A stretch of DNA of 64,000 nt from Sycon ciliatum (lineage: Eukaryota; Porifera; Calcarea; Leucosolenida; Sycettidae), in NCBI RefSeq assembly GCF_964019385.1, contig NC_088645.1, positions 19,652,680 to 19,716,679 on the forward strand. Direction: 5' to 3'. The position numbers were made by a program, and so were the translations under genes. The notes beneath the pieces are model-generated. The model did not search any database, was not told the DNA's origin, and saw nothing but the letters and a program-made list of their open reading frames with translations. This document shows positions 10,901 through 20,755 of this stretch, in pieces (within the stretch, counting starts at the first letter, position 1; every line of letters begins with the position of its first letter).

Positions 10901-11630
10901 ACGGTATCTCTCTTCCGACGTTTCCTGTGACCGGCGCTGAATCGCCCGTTCACGCTTATTTTGGAGTCGATTCTGCGTCTGTCCTGACGTTTCCTGGGAC
11001 CGGCGCTGACTCTGCCGATCACGGGCGTTCTGGAGTCGACAGGATCTCTCTTCCGACGTTTCCTGTGACCGGCGCTAAATCGCCCGTTCACGCTTACTTT
11101 GGAGACGACGGGATCTCTCTTCCAAAGTATCTGTCTTCTAAAGTCTGTTTTTGCTGATTCATCCTATCACCTATTCCGCAACTAGCGTCCATTCTAATTT
11201 TATTTCCTCCTCGTCTCCCTATTAATTTTCTTTCCAAATCTCCCTCTATATCAGGGAGTCGTATACATAATACGACGAATATTGTGGCCAGCTGTTATGT
11301 ATAATCCTGTACAACCTTTGTAGTCACAGATACGGGACAGATACGGTAGCTCCAGGCGTGACACAAGCACACAAACAAACAAACACCAAATCACAGATAT
11401 TTTTATTGGACAGATACGGTAGCTCCAGGCGTGACACAAACCGACACACACAAACAAACAAACACCAAATTACAGATACGGGACAGATACGGGACAGATA
11501 CGGTAGCTCCAGGCGTGACACAAACACAAAAACACACAAACACACAAACACCAAATTAAAGCTGTGTGGACCCTGGCTGGCGCCAGACGTTACTGAAGTA
11601 ACGTCTTCTGCATAGCTACGGGAATAATAA
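7980..11630 (+). repeat. Modular repeat block (recurs inverted at 57.1-61.4 kb)
   Basis: Several conserved modules appear in varying combinations: (i) 69-bp minisatellite units; (ii) a flank containing GGGAGTCGTATACATAATAC; (iii) GGTACGGGACAGATACGGG-type runs followed by GTGACACAAACAAACAAAC; (iv) AAAGCTGTGTGGACCCTGGC joined to a palindrome ACGTTACTGAAGTAACGT; (v) GAGAGAGCTTGGAAGCTCAG. All recur at 57.1-61.4 kb and 63.9-64.0 kb mainly in reverse orientation. No transposase or coding domain is visible. The class is unknown; an old non-autonomous element or a composite of several is possible. Confidence 0.7.
10690..11125 (+). repeat. Alternating A/B 69-bp minisatellite, about six units
   Basis: Two related 69-bp monomers alternate. 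Type A contains TCTGTCCTGACG and GCCGATCACGGGCG; type B contains TCTCTTCCGACG and CGCCCGTTCACGCTTATTTT. They share GACGTTTCCTGTGACCGGCG. Shorter arrays lie at 8240-8345 and 9650-9800, and an inverted one at 60735-60870. Because 69 is 23 codons, the array is open on both strands (10699-11157 + and 11091-10660 -), which follows from periodicity and does not by itself imply a protein. Confidence 0.85.
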
Positions 11631-11870
11631 TACTTTCAGTGCTGTTGTTGCACCTTCTTAAGGGTGTACAGGTGTTATTAACCCTGACTTTGGTTTTCTT
11701 TCACCTGTATTGCAATGTCCTTTAGACTTTTGTTCAGCAAATATTCCTGAAGAGTGTTGCACGACAACTTGTTAGAATCATGAATATTGTCTTCACTACA
11801 TTTCTTCCATTGTTATATTTCTTTTCGGTTCCATCGTTCGACATTGCACGTATGACGGCCAAGAAAAAGA
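11631..11870. other. Unassigned spacer
   Basis: AT-rich sequence between the modular repeat and the GA tract. Nothing recognisable is seen. Confidence 0.4.
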
Positions 11871-12034
11871 TATAGAGATAGATAGATAGATAGATAAATA
11901 GATAGAGAGAGAAAGAAAGAAACCGACGCCGAGCGAGAGAGAGGGAGAAAGAGAGAGAGTGACAGGGAAGGACAGAGAGACAGAGATAGACAGAAAGAGA
12001 CAAAGAGATACAGCGAGAGAGAGAGAGAGAGAAA

Positions 12035-12103
<69 letters not shown>

Positions 12104-12236
12104 AACCGAGGCCGAGCGAGAGAGAGAGAGGGAGAAAGAGAGAGAGAGTGACAGGGAGGGACAGAGAGACAGGGAGAGACACAAAGAGATAAAAAGATGC
12201 AAAGAGAGAGAGAGAGAAAGAGAGAGAAAGAGAGAG
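11871..12236 (+). repeat. (GATA)n then (GA)n microsatellite abutting an R2-like 3' end
   Basis: A GATA/GAAA-rich start at 11871-11925 passes into (GA)n with a duplicated segment around GAAAGAAACCGAGGCCGAGCG (compare 11911-11960 with 12100-12150). It stops exactly where the 3' end of the minus-strand R2/HERO-like element begins at about 12237. Confidence 0.9.
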
Positions 12237-12764
12237 TGTAAGTTACATTTATAACGACAGGTAAGTCTAACAAATGAGGACTGAGACCCTAACAACAGGG
12301 TTTTTACGCCTGAAAGCAGGTGCATGATTTAACAAGCAGGTTGTCAGTCTAGATTTTATGCGCAGATGGAGAAAAAGCGCAGAATTTTTGTAATGAGATG
12401 AAAAGCAGAAATAATAAGAAATAATAAGAAAAGAGGAAATGAAAGCCTGCTCACAACCCCGCCCAGCCTTGCGAACTGTGTATGGTGGATTAAGAACCCG
12501 GTTCAACGCTCGAGCAAGCGCTCTCCACTCAAGGTGTTCACAGCAACTGATAGGAACTCATATGGGGAAATTATAGAAAAGAAATAATAAGATGTAAAAG
12601 AGAAAAGGACATATGGATACGAGTTTAGAGTAACTCTCCATCACTGTAACATGATACTATATACAGTCAGAAAGTGCAATAACTAGGCACAAAACTGACA
12701 AATAATAAGATAAAGAGAATAAATTTCAACGCACCTCAATAAACGAAGCCCCACATACAGTACC

Positions 12765-13754
12765 TCAGAAAAGTGGATCTTCCGACCAGTGTTTTTGTTG
12801 ACGCCGCAACCAGATGATGTAGCTGCTTCGCAGAGACGTCTTACTGCACAAATTACAAATAAATGTTATTCTTCGATTAGAAAATCCAAGCGCTTTCAGA
12901 ACCCTCCGAAGAGAGTCCAGGATGAAACCACGCACACCTACCTCAACCGAAAAAGAAACGACCTGCCACCCGTTTGCTCGGCATTGATCGGCCAGATCCG
13001 CATACCGCCTGTCCTTCCGCGAGTTACTGACACTGAATCTGTCCTCAACACAAACTGTCAACTCCATCCAGAATACAATCCTACGACTCGTAGAGTACAG
13101 AACTATATCTGGTCTTTGGGTGGTAAGTGCAACACAGCTAGGGAAAGAAATCTTTGCACTAACTGAGTCGACAAGAAGTTTCCAGTCTGAGGCCGCTGAC
13201 AGGAGATCAGTCGTAACCAACTTTCGTCTGGGCTGAACGCGAACTGGCTTCTCTCCCGCCTTGCAAAACGAGATGAAGTCAAGCTCATTTGAATTTTCGG
13301 TTTGTACGGTGTTTGCAGCAGTGCGGATTCGAATCTCCTCACGCATGTTCCTGACGATGACCCCGAGTACGCTGTCGTGCCTCCAGGTGTAACGTCCCTG
13401 ATCCAGCGCTACGCGACAAGCGCCAAGCACGTGGCGCATAGTACAGGCCCAGGTACGGCACAAACTACAGTACGGATCCCATACGGTGTTTCCCCAACTG
13501 CGTAGGTTCGTCGGAGAAGGTAGCACGTCGAGGGTTGATGCGAGAAGAAATTTCAAATCCTTACCAGTACCACCGTACAAAAGGGATTTCCACGAGAGGT
13601 CCTGCCACATCACCGATGTCCACTCCAACCACTTGCCTTGCACCTGAAGAGTCTTCAGCCTCAAAATCTGCTCCTGCGCGTTGATCTCCTCAAATGTTTG
13701 AAGGAGATCCTTCCTCGGGGGTTTGGAATGCTGCTTCGGAGCACGAGCACCCAA
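12765..13754 (-). pseudogene. Restriction-like endonuclease C-terminus of the R2/HERO-like element
   Basis: The 329-codon frame contains a Cys/His knuckle CSLCRTWACTMRHVLGAC and then RPDIVLYSTSRRIVFWMELT. This matches the RPD...E arrangement of the restriction-like endonuclease in R2-type retrotransposons, followed by RRYADLADQCRANGW and EVGVRGF. This nuclease nicks the target DNA that primes reverse transcription. The frame is open but is separated from the RT by frameshifts, so it is counted as a pseudogene. The last 40 codons or so are conserved in the truncated copy at 17.0-17.2 kb. Confidence 0.8.
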
Positions 13755-13867
13755 CCCTGCACGATGACTTGAAGATGACGGTGAACGGAGAGTCCCTGAA
13801 CCTACCCGATGCCTCTGTACACTCCAGCTCTATTGTCGCCGCATATCGCTTTGTCAGCTTCGCATCC

Positions 13868-15633
13868 TTACTCCGACGCAGAGTGTACAGCGCCCTCATG
13901 CGCGCGTCCCCAACTCGATCGAAGAATGTGCCATTTGATGGACTGGCACTTTTTCCACACCGTAGGAAGGTAGTGGAGGCGTAAGCCAAAGCGTTTGCGA
14001 CTGCCAATAGAAAGAATGGCAGAGTTTGCGCATCGAGGTAGGCCTGACCATTTCTTCAGAAATGGTAAACACATAAAGTGCAGTTCACGTACAAAACCTT
14101 GTGTGAGTTCAAGAACCTGGAAAGACCAAGAAAGCTTGGGCACTACAAGATGGTGGTAAAGCCATAGCTTGTGGTGGTCTTGAAGTCAAGAGCCATCTAC
14201 TTTTTGCATGAGAGATACAGTGAGTTGACGGATGTCTTCCCGCTGGGTCTGCTCAGAGCAATCAGCATGCAGCCTTCGCCCCAGGAACTTGAACTCTGCA
14301 GTGTCAATGAAAGCGATCTTCCTCCCTGACATTGTCAGGCAGGGATCGTAAGGTTTGTACCGGCCATCTACAAGCTTTGCTGCACTGCTTTTGCATTTGT
14401 GCGGCGCCGCCTGCATACATTGGGTCCACGAGAGAAAGTCCTCCGTGACCGCATGAGTTTTTAACAACCTGCACTAGATTTGCTATAGAGGCCTAAGTCA
14501 TCAGCAAAAGCTGTTTGGGACACTTGCAAAGGGGCAGATTTAAAATCATAGGAGAGGCAACTTAATTCAGGGGCTGCAAGTGAGTCCATCAGAAGCTGGA
14601 AACAAATATTGAAAAGGACCGGGGACAAGGGGCACCCCTGGAAAACACCAATGTTGTAATTAAAGGTGGGGGTGTGTGGTTGTACGACAAAAGCGCAAAG
14701 ACTGTCGTAGTAGGAAAAAATTAATTTCCTGAATTGCAAAGGAAGGCTGTAGTGGGTTAGAGCATACTGTATCAGATTGTGGCGCACTGAATCAAATGCA
14801 TTCTTCAAATCTATCCACGCAATGCAAATTTGGCGTTTTGCCCTCTTTGCATCACGCATCGCCTCATAACAAAGTGATGTATGCTCTAAGCACCCAGCCT
14901 TTGCAGGCATAAATCCTTTCTGGTTGTCACCATCGAAGAACTTATTGCCTAGCATATGTTTCAAGAGGCGCTTTGCAAGTAAGGTGAAAAAGATCTTCCC
15001 GGACGTGTTCGCTAGAGCAATCGGTCGGAATTTCGAAGGATCATCAGACACCTCCCCCTTGGCCAGGAGTGTGATACACGCTACCTGCCACTGCCTTGGA
15101 ATGATCTTGCTCTCCCAAACCCGCGCAAAGATGGTGAAAAGAATGGATTGAAGGGAGGGACAAGGCTTCCAAACTATGTAAGGTATCTTGTCAGGACCCG
15201 GTGCAGAGGTGTTGCGACACTTCTTCAAAACATTCTGAAATTCAGTCCATGTAGGGGTCCCCTCATCGACTGGGTGGGTGCAAACCCGGGGCTTCCCTGC
15301 ACTGGGGCAGGATTCGTACGAAGTGGCACGATCCTGGTCTGCATATGTGTGTTGGAAGTACTCAAAGCAGGTAGTGTCAGAGAAAGTGGGTTTGACATGG
15401 TTGGTTGGTTGAAACAATTTCTTTCCGAACGCATATGGGTCCTTGAGAAAGGCATCCTGGTCCCTCTTGTTCCGGGATCGATCGTCGTACATCTTTTGTT
15501 GTTTTAAAAGACGCTTGATTTGTTTTCCAATTGAAAAATACTCATTTCTGAGCGCTGCAGGTACTTCGTCCGGGTTTTTGATCTTACGAAATTGGCGCTT
15601 TAAATCACGCCTGTGAGCCCGGAGTTTTTCCAC
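13868..15633 (-). pseudogene. Reverse transcriptase of the R2/HERO-like element, frameshifted
   Basis: The main frame (15633-14461) holds the RT core: APGPDKIPYIVWK, FRPIALANTSGKIF, ICIAWIDLKNAFDSV (catalytic Asp), GVFQGCPLSPVLFNICF and TAFADDLGLY (the catalytic FADD box, a variant of YxDD). The next frame (14467-14186) continues with FLSWTQCMQA and FKFLGRRLHA. A third (14143-13868) has LKKWSGLPRCANSAIL and GLRLHYLP, typical of the thumb region. At least two frameshifts are needed, so the copy is dead. Confidence 0.82.
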
Positions 15634-15753
15634 TGCACGGTTTTTATTTGCACTCTTGTGTTTTGGTGGAGGTGGTGGTGGTTTCTGGTCGAAAAATCAG
15701 TGAATGAAGTTCTCTAGTTTGTCCAGAGTCTCTTCGATGTTAGTGTTTTTGAG

Positions 15754-16437
15754 TCATGAGGTTGGGAAATGTTGAGTGAGATGGATCTTCAACTGAGCGT
15801 TTATTGTGTGCCATGCCTTGGTGTTTTTGGCTGACGGTAGCAGTAGGGACTGCCGGACTTCTACCTTGTCCATGTCCCGTTGATTCAGGACATGAAGTAA
15901 AGACTCATTATGACAGGGAGTGGATACGTGCGGGATTGTTCGCAATTCATCTCCAGGAGTCATTGTCTGACCTACAGATGGGCTGAAGCGCATTGAATCA
16001 ATCATGGAAGTCGTCCGACCATCCCCGCCACTGCCGTCTGCTTTGGCTGAGGTGGTTGAAAGTGATTTGTAGACCGGGCAGGTCTGTAGATGTCGTGGCA
16101 GGTTTTGTTTCCATTTGAGTTTTCTCAAACAGTGTGGACATGTTGTTTCCCGGTCTGATGGTGTAATGGTTGGTGTACTTGCCTCTAAAGTCATTGAAGT
16201 CTCGTGTGGTGGTGATGCAGAGACTGCTGACACAGCTCCAGCCTGCGATGCAGCCAATGTTTTGCATTTGTTAGTCCACATATGTCGTGCAAGGTTATGT
16301 TCTTGTTTGATGGTGGTGTGACATTTCGGACATGTATGATGTTCACCTGTGTCATGCCGTGTACTGGAGTGCTTCCGCTGGCTTGAGGTCAAACCCAACG
16401 GATCGTCATATGGCGCAGCAGAATCGTCCAGGGACAC
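15754..16437 (-). pseudogene. C2H2 zinc-finger N-terminal region of the R2/HERO-like element
   Basis: A 227-codon frame carries two C2H2 fingers: CPKCHTTIKQEHNLARHMWTNKC and CPHCLRKLKWKQNLPRHLQTC (quoted across their cores; the second ends C rather than H, a CCHC form). A Ser/Thr-rich linker joins them. In R2 and NeSL elements N-terminal fingers bind target DNA. It lies 120 bp upstream of the RT frame and is separated from it by stops or a frameshift near 15640-15750. Confidence 0.75.
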
Positions 16438-16606
16438 AGAGTGTTTGTGTGGTGCGTGCGTAGTGTCTAGGGCTTCATCCTCCTCCCCCTTTCGGAGCCC
16501 ATGGTTGGCATTTTTCCTATTTGAACTTGAAGCAATTTAAAAGACTCAGGAGAGAGCTAATCTCAAAAGCCTGTGAAAACGCCGAGGCGTAATTTTTTGG
16601 AACTGG

Positions 16607-17165
16607 AGTAAGTGACATTTATAAAGACAGGTAAGTCAAACAAATGAGGACTGAGACCTCTACAACAGGGCTTTTACGCCTGAAAGCAAGTGCATGATTT
16701 AACAAGCAGGTTGTCAGTCTAGATTTTATGCGCAGATGGAGAAAAAGCGCAGAATTTTTGTAATGAGATGAAAAGCAGAAATAATAAGAAATAATAAGAA
16801 AAGATGAAATGAAAGCCTGCTCACAACCCCGCCCAGCCTTGCGAACTGGGTATGGTGGATTAAGAACCCGGTTCAACGCTCGAGCAAGCGCTCTCCACTC
16901 AAGGTGTTCACAGCAACTGATAAGAACTCATATGGGGAAATTATAGAAAAGAAATAATAAGATAAAGAGAATAAATTTCAACGCACCTCAATAAACGGAG
17001 CCCCACATACAGTACCTCAGAAAAGTGGATCTTCCGACCAGTGTTTTTGTTGACGCCGCAACCAGATGATGTAGCTGCTTCGCAGAGACGTCTTACTGCA
17101 CAAATTACAAATAAATGTTATCTTTCGATTAGAAAATCCAAGCGCTTTCAGAGCCCTCCGAAGAG
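16607..17165 (-). mobile_element. 5'-truncated second copy of the R2/HERO-like element (3' end only)
   Basis: This stretch is nearly identical to 12237-12905: the same UTR, the same last RLE codons (SSYIIWLRRQQKHWSEDPLF) and the same 3' end. It lacks about 118 bp present in the first copy, between two AATAATAAGAT repeats. It lies head-to-tail with the longer element: its 3' end meets that element's 5' side near 16560-16607, and its truncated 5' end meets a GA tract at 17166. Confidence 0.88.
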
Positions 17166-17870
17166 AGAGAGAGAGAGAGAAAGAGAGAGAGCAAGAGTGA
17201 AAGAGGGAGAAAGAAAGAAAAATATTAAGAAATAGAGAATGAGAGAGTAAGAGAGTTAGAGAAAGACAGAGCGACAGGCCAAGAGAGAGAGGGACAGACA
17301 GAGGGACAGACAGAGACAGTAATTGAGGCAGGGACAGACAGAGGGACAGACAGAGGGACAGACAGACACAGTAATTGAGGCAGGGACAGACGGAGACAGG
17401 TACAGAAACAGAAACAGAGAGAGCGAGAACTAGAAGGAGAGAGAGTGAAAAAGAGAGAGCCATATAAAGCGAGAGAGGGAGACAGAGAGAGATACAGAAA
17501 GAGAGATACAGAGGGAGAGAGAGAGAGAGAGCAAGAGAGAGAGAGAAAGAGAGAAAGAGAGAAAGAGAGACAGAGACAGAGAGACAGAGGATGAGAGGTT
17601 ATAGAGGGAGAAAAGAGAGAATGAGAGAGTTAGAGAGAGGCAGACCGACAGACTGAGACAGACAGAGACAAGCCGAGACAGAGGGAGAGACAGAGACAGT
17701 GACTGAGGCAGCGACAAATGCATACAGATACAGAAGCAGAAACATAAACAGAGAGAGAATAAGAGGGAGAAAGAGAGAAAGAGAGAGATATATAGAAAGA
17801 AGAGGGAAAGAGAAAGAAAGATAAAAAGAGAGAAAGAGAGAGAGATAAGGGGACAGGGGGTGGTAAGACC
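17166..17870 (+). repeat. GA-rich imperfect microsatellite/minisatellite
   Basis: About 700 bp of GAGA with interspersed CAGA; longer units of GGGACAGACAGAGGGACAGA recur. ORFs here, in both frames and strands, are simple Ser/Leu or Arg/Glu repeats and are not genes. Confidence 0.9.
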
Positions 17871-18068
17871 ATGATTTCTAAATAGAGCAAAATAGGAGCT
17901 GTGATTCTAGAGGGAGTTACCCAGGCCCATAGGCTTTCTCATTGAAGGTTTGGGCAGCTATGTACTATGCACGTGCCGAGAGAAGCCATTGTTGCAACTT
18001 GTTCCATTCCTCGATCGTTGTATAGGGGAAGTAGGGGCGAGGGATGTTGGCTGAGCTAGCTATAAGCA
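17871..18068. other. Unassigned spacer
   Basis: Nothing recognisable is seen between the GA tract and the inverted repeat that follows. Confidence 0.4.
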
Positions 18069-18274
18069 GATAACATTGCACGACACTGACCGACCGTACT
18101 GGCGTTCTACGACTAACTGGCTAACGGCTCTAGCACATCTTTGATGCGCACTACAACAGCCTTCCAACTTGGAAGGTTTTAAGTTATAGAAATAACATAA
18201 GGAGGGGGAACGTGAGCGCAACCAAGATAGTTGTAGAACGTGAGTATCGTCGGTCAGTGTCGTGCAATGTTATC
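18069..18274. mobile_element. Fold-back element, 45-bp inverted repeats
   Basis: GATAACATTGCACGACACTG begins the left arm (18069-18113) and its reverse complement ends the right arm (18230-18274), with about 40 of 45 positions matching. The spacer of 116 bp is non-coding. It resembles a small MITE; no clear target duplication is seen. Confidence 0.7.
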
Positions 18275-18424
18275 GCATAAGCTTAATGTTTAGTAACTGG
18301 TTGTGTTAGTGGACAGTATGCGTAACTTGTAGTTACTTGGGTTTTTCTCGTCTGTATAAATTTTTGAAAGGATTGGGAGAATTTCAAATTCAAAGGAAAA
18401 GTCGGGGAAGTGAAAGAAAGGTAA

Positions 18425-18483
18425 AGTATCGTGTCAGTTCTCGAAGGAAACTCACGACGGCCACTAGCACCAGGTAAACCCTA
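18425..18483 (+). repeat. Structured repeat, copy 1 (truncated)
   Basis: Shares GTGTC.GTTC.CGAAGG.AACTCACGACG and ...GGTAAACCCTA with copies at 33.8 and 47.3 kb. It is cut off at its 3' side by the fold-back element beginning at 18484. Confidence 0.65.
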
Positions 18484-18620
18484 TCGGGGAAGTGAACTGC
18501 CTGAAATAGAGACAAAATCGCCAGACCCACCAGGACATGAGCATTGCTCGTGACAGCAAAGTCCTTGGTCCTGGTGGGCCTGGCGTTTTTTTCTCGTTTT
18601 CAGGCATTTCACTTCCTCGA
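18484..18620. mobile_element. Long hairpin (about 53-bp arms, 31-nt loop)
   Basis: Left arm 18484-18536 and right arm 18568-18620 are near reverse complements. They contain GGAAGTGAA.TGCCTGAAA at the base and CGCCAG.CCCACCAGGAC at the top. It sits inside a structured repeat copy, so it is probably a later fold-back insertion, or a strongly folded transcript. Confidence 0.75.
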
Positions 18621-18639
18621 CTGATCCTTAGAAATGATA

Positions 18640-19190
18640 TTATTAAATAATAATGGATTCACAGGTATTGTGAGTAACTATGGCAGGAGAAAATGTTAAA
18701 CAGTCTCTGCTGGGATGATGACTACACAATAGCTCGCCAGCGCTCGCTGGCTTCAAGCGAGTGTCCCTGGTTCGAGTCCTGATGGAGACAGTCAATTTTT
18801 CTACAGATACTTCCCGTTTGTGTCTTTCACTCAAACCTGTGAATATTTAATGGCTTGGGGCTCCCCGCGTGCTAGTTTGTACGTGAAGTGTGTGGGTACA
18901 GTGATGGCTGCGTCCCACCCGTCTGTGTGGATTCACAGGGAGTGTGAGTTGGGTAGGACTAAAGGGACAAGCTTATCTATTTTTGCGGATTTTCTTTCAT
19001 AAATAATAAACGCCACAGGCTGCTCTTCGCAGGTGTCCGCGTCCCAGCGGTCCGGGCAAGCGACCGCATCTCAGTGGGACACTTGGCAGTGGCCTTTGTA
19101 CTGGAATATGTGGGAGAGCCTTGCCGGGGTCTACACACCCGGCCGGGTAGATCTAACGGGGACGGAAAAATCCCTGGTGTTGCTCCTTTT
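18640..19190 (+). mobile_element. tRNA-derived SINE copy (a), degraded
   Basis: Around 18690-18800 it has a weak box A (TAGCTCGCCAGCGC) and a good box B (GGTTCGAGTCC), then GACAGTCAATTTTTC and the 3' domain with GGGCTCCCCGCGTGCTAGTT. The segment at 19030-19140 (CCGGGCAAGCGACCGCATCT) recurs inverted at 27420-27545. Confidence 0.7.
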
Positions 19191-20589
19191 TTGTTCCTTT
19201 CCTCTATTATTATTATTTGTTTTTGTTGAGAATGAAACGACTGCTGGGATTTTACTACGAGTACTGTTGTATTTGTTCTTGCTGAGAAAGAAACGTTGCT
19301 GCATGAAGACCTTCCTGTTCACGCCAGCGCCTTTACTCTGGTAACATTGCTGGCTGATAATGGTCATTGCTCGTGATGCCGATGGTGAAGAGAAGCTGGG
19401 TTTCTTGCCATTTGAAACATCCTGACTCTGAGAATGTAGCTTGAACTAAGAGCTCCAAGTATTTTAGTTTTTCGATGTGCCAGACCTATTGTTACAAGCT
19501 GCAGAGATGAGGAGCAAGGGAGGCGTTGGATTAATGCCAATGATGGTGTTTATGGCCCTGAAGACGCCAGCAGTTTTCACTTGTCAGGAGGACAGCCCAG
19601 TTGGAGCAGGCAGATGACAGATTATTTGGCATTTATAGCATATCGTCTCAGCACCTCATGGTTACTAGTAACTGACAAATGCCCCATATTGCTAGTCTGC
19701 ATTAGAGCAAACCAGAATTGATCATATCACAAGTAGTGTCAAGACTTGATGTCCTACGTTTATACTCAGATCATGTTGCAACTTCACGGGAATACTCGTC
19801 CTGCCACTGTATGCTCTCCCAGCATGCAGAAGTCATGTGCCTGTCACAGTGTGCAAGGGACAACACGTTTGCATTGCTTATGGATCCAAGCGGATGGAGT
19901 GTAGACCAGGTGAGAAAATGTGATCCGGATATGCAACTAGCTTGGACTGCCAAGAGGGTGGTGGCGTTCCTGCGGATGCGGAAAACTGGGCCTTTGGCCG
20001 AGTCTAACGCGAACCTTTAAATTTTTATTTTTATTTTTTTGGACTGCCATTATTAATTGGCCAGGTGCCTGGACCATCTGAACATTGCTCCGAACCAATC
20101 CACAGAAACAATACCCACACAGGAAGCCAAATGATAAACCCATTCATCAGCTTTCGAACCTTTCATCGAAACGTAATGCAGTTGCTAAAATCTCTGCTCA
20201 ATTATAGGTTTCATGTATATCCTGCTGGTTTCTCTCCTCCTTTGCCTTCTTTGCCTCTTATTTGTATTCTTTTATCTGTTTTACTGCTGTGGTTGGCTTT
20301 CACCCTTGTCTCAGTTTTATTGGCCGTCATCATGATGTGCCATGAGATAATGATATAAATACAAAATACAAATACAGTGCATGCCTACTACTGCTACTCA
20401 AACGAGATCAACGGATGCCACATGTCTTTAACAGGTACCATGTGGAGGCTCAGTATTTTTAAGAACACAGTGCAGTCTAAACAACTAGAACAACGGGTCT
20501 TGCACCTAATGTCCCCGGTTTGCTTGCCGTGTTTAGGTCTTTGCAATTCTCCGAGGGTTACGTACCACAGTATGAGATATATCAATAAT
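19191..20589. other. Stretch without a recognised gene
   Basis: A fragment GTGGTGGCGTTCCTGCGGAT (19957-) recurs at about 59161, so old repeats are present. Short ORFs show no domain. Confidence 0.45.
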
Positions 20590-20755
20590 AATCTTTATTA
20601 AAGGATCTCCCAGAGGCGATGGCCTGTCGAGGGGATCTCCTGATGCAAATCATGCAATAGAAATAAACAGTGAGGAAAACTACACGTGTTACAGTATATG
20701 CTACATAAATTAGCAATAAACACAGGGCTGGGTTGTTAAAAATAAAACAATTAAT

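Larger units (their letters stand above)
12237..16560 (-). mobile_element. RLE-type non-LTR retrotransposon (R2/NeSL/HERO-like), near full length, decayed
   Basis: Minus-strand order is C2H2 zinc-finger N-terminus (16437-15754), reverse transcriptase (15633 to about 13870), zinc knuckle and restriction-like endonuclease (13754-12765), then a 3' UTR of about 530 bp ending against GA microsatellite DNA. Zinc fingers, central RT and C-terminal RLE are the architecture of R2-superclade elements, which use target-primed reverse transcription. Several frame changes between 14.5 and 13.7 kb inactivate it. The clade is inferred from motifs only. Confidence 0.82.

Noticed and set aside
10660-11157. 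Overlapping 140-150-codon ORFs on opposite strands
   Set aside because: They follow from a 69-bp period without stops. There is no start context, domain or splice evidence for a protein.
8230-11160. CRISPR-like array (repeats with spacers)
   Set aside because: The units are contiguous 69-bp monomers without unique spacers, in a eukaryotic, transposon-rich context.
11734-12325. Ser/Leu-rich 'membrane protein' ORFs (also at 17.0-17.9, 25.0-25.7 and 30.6-30.9 kb)
   Set aside because: They are translations of GA/CT microsatellites.
18521-18595. Rho-independent terminator (GC hairpin followed by T-run)
   Set aside because: The surroundings are eukaryotic, and the stem extends beyond the T-run into a 53-bp-arm inverted repeat, so a fold-back element fits better.
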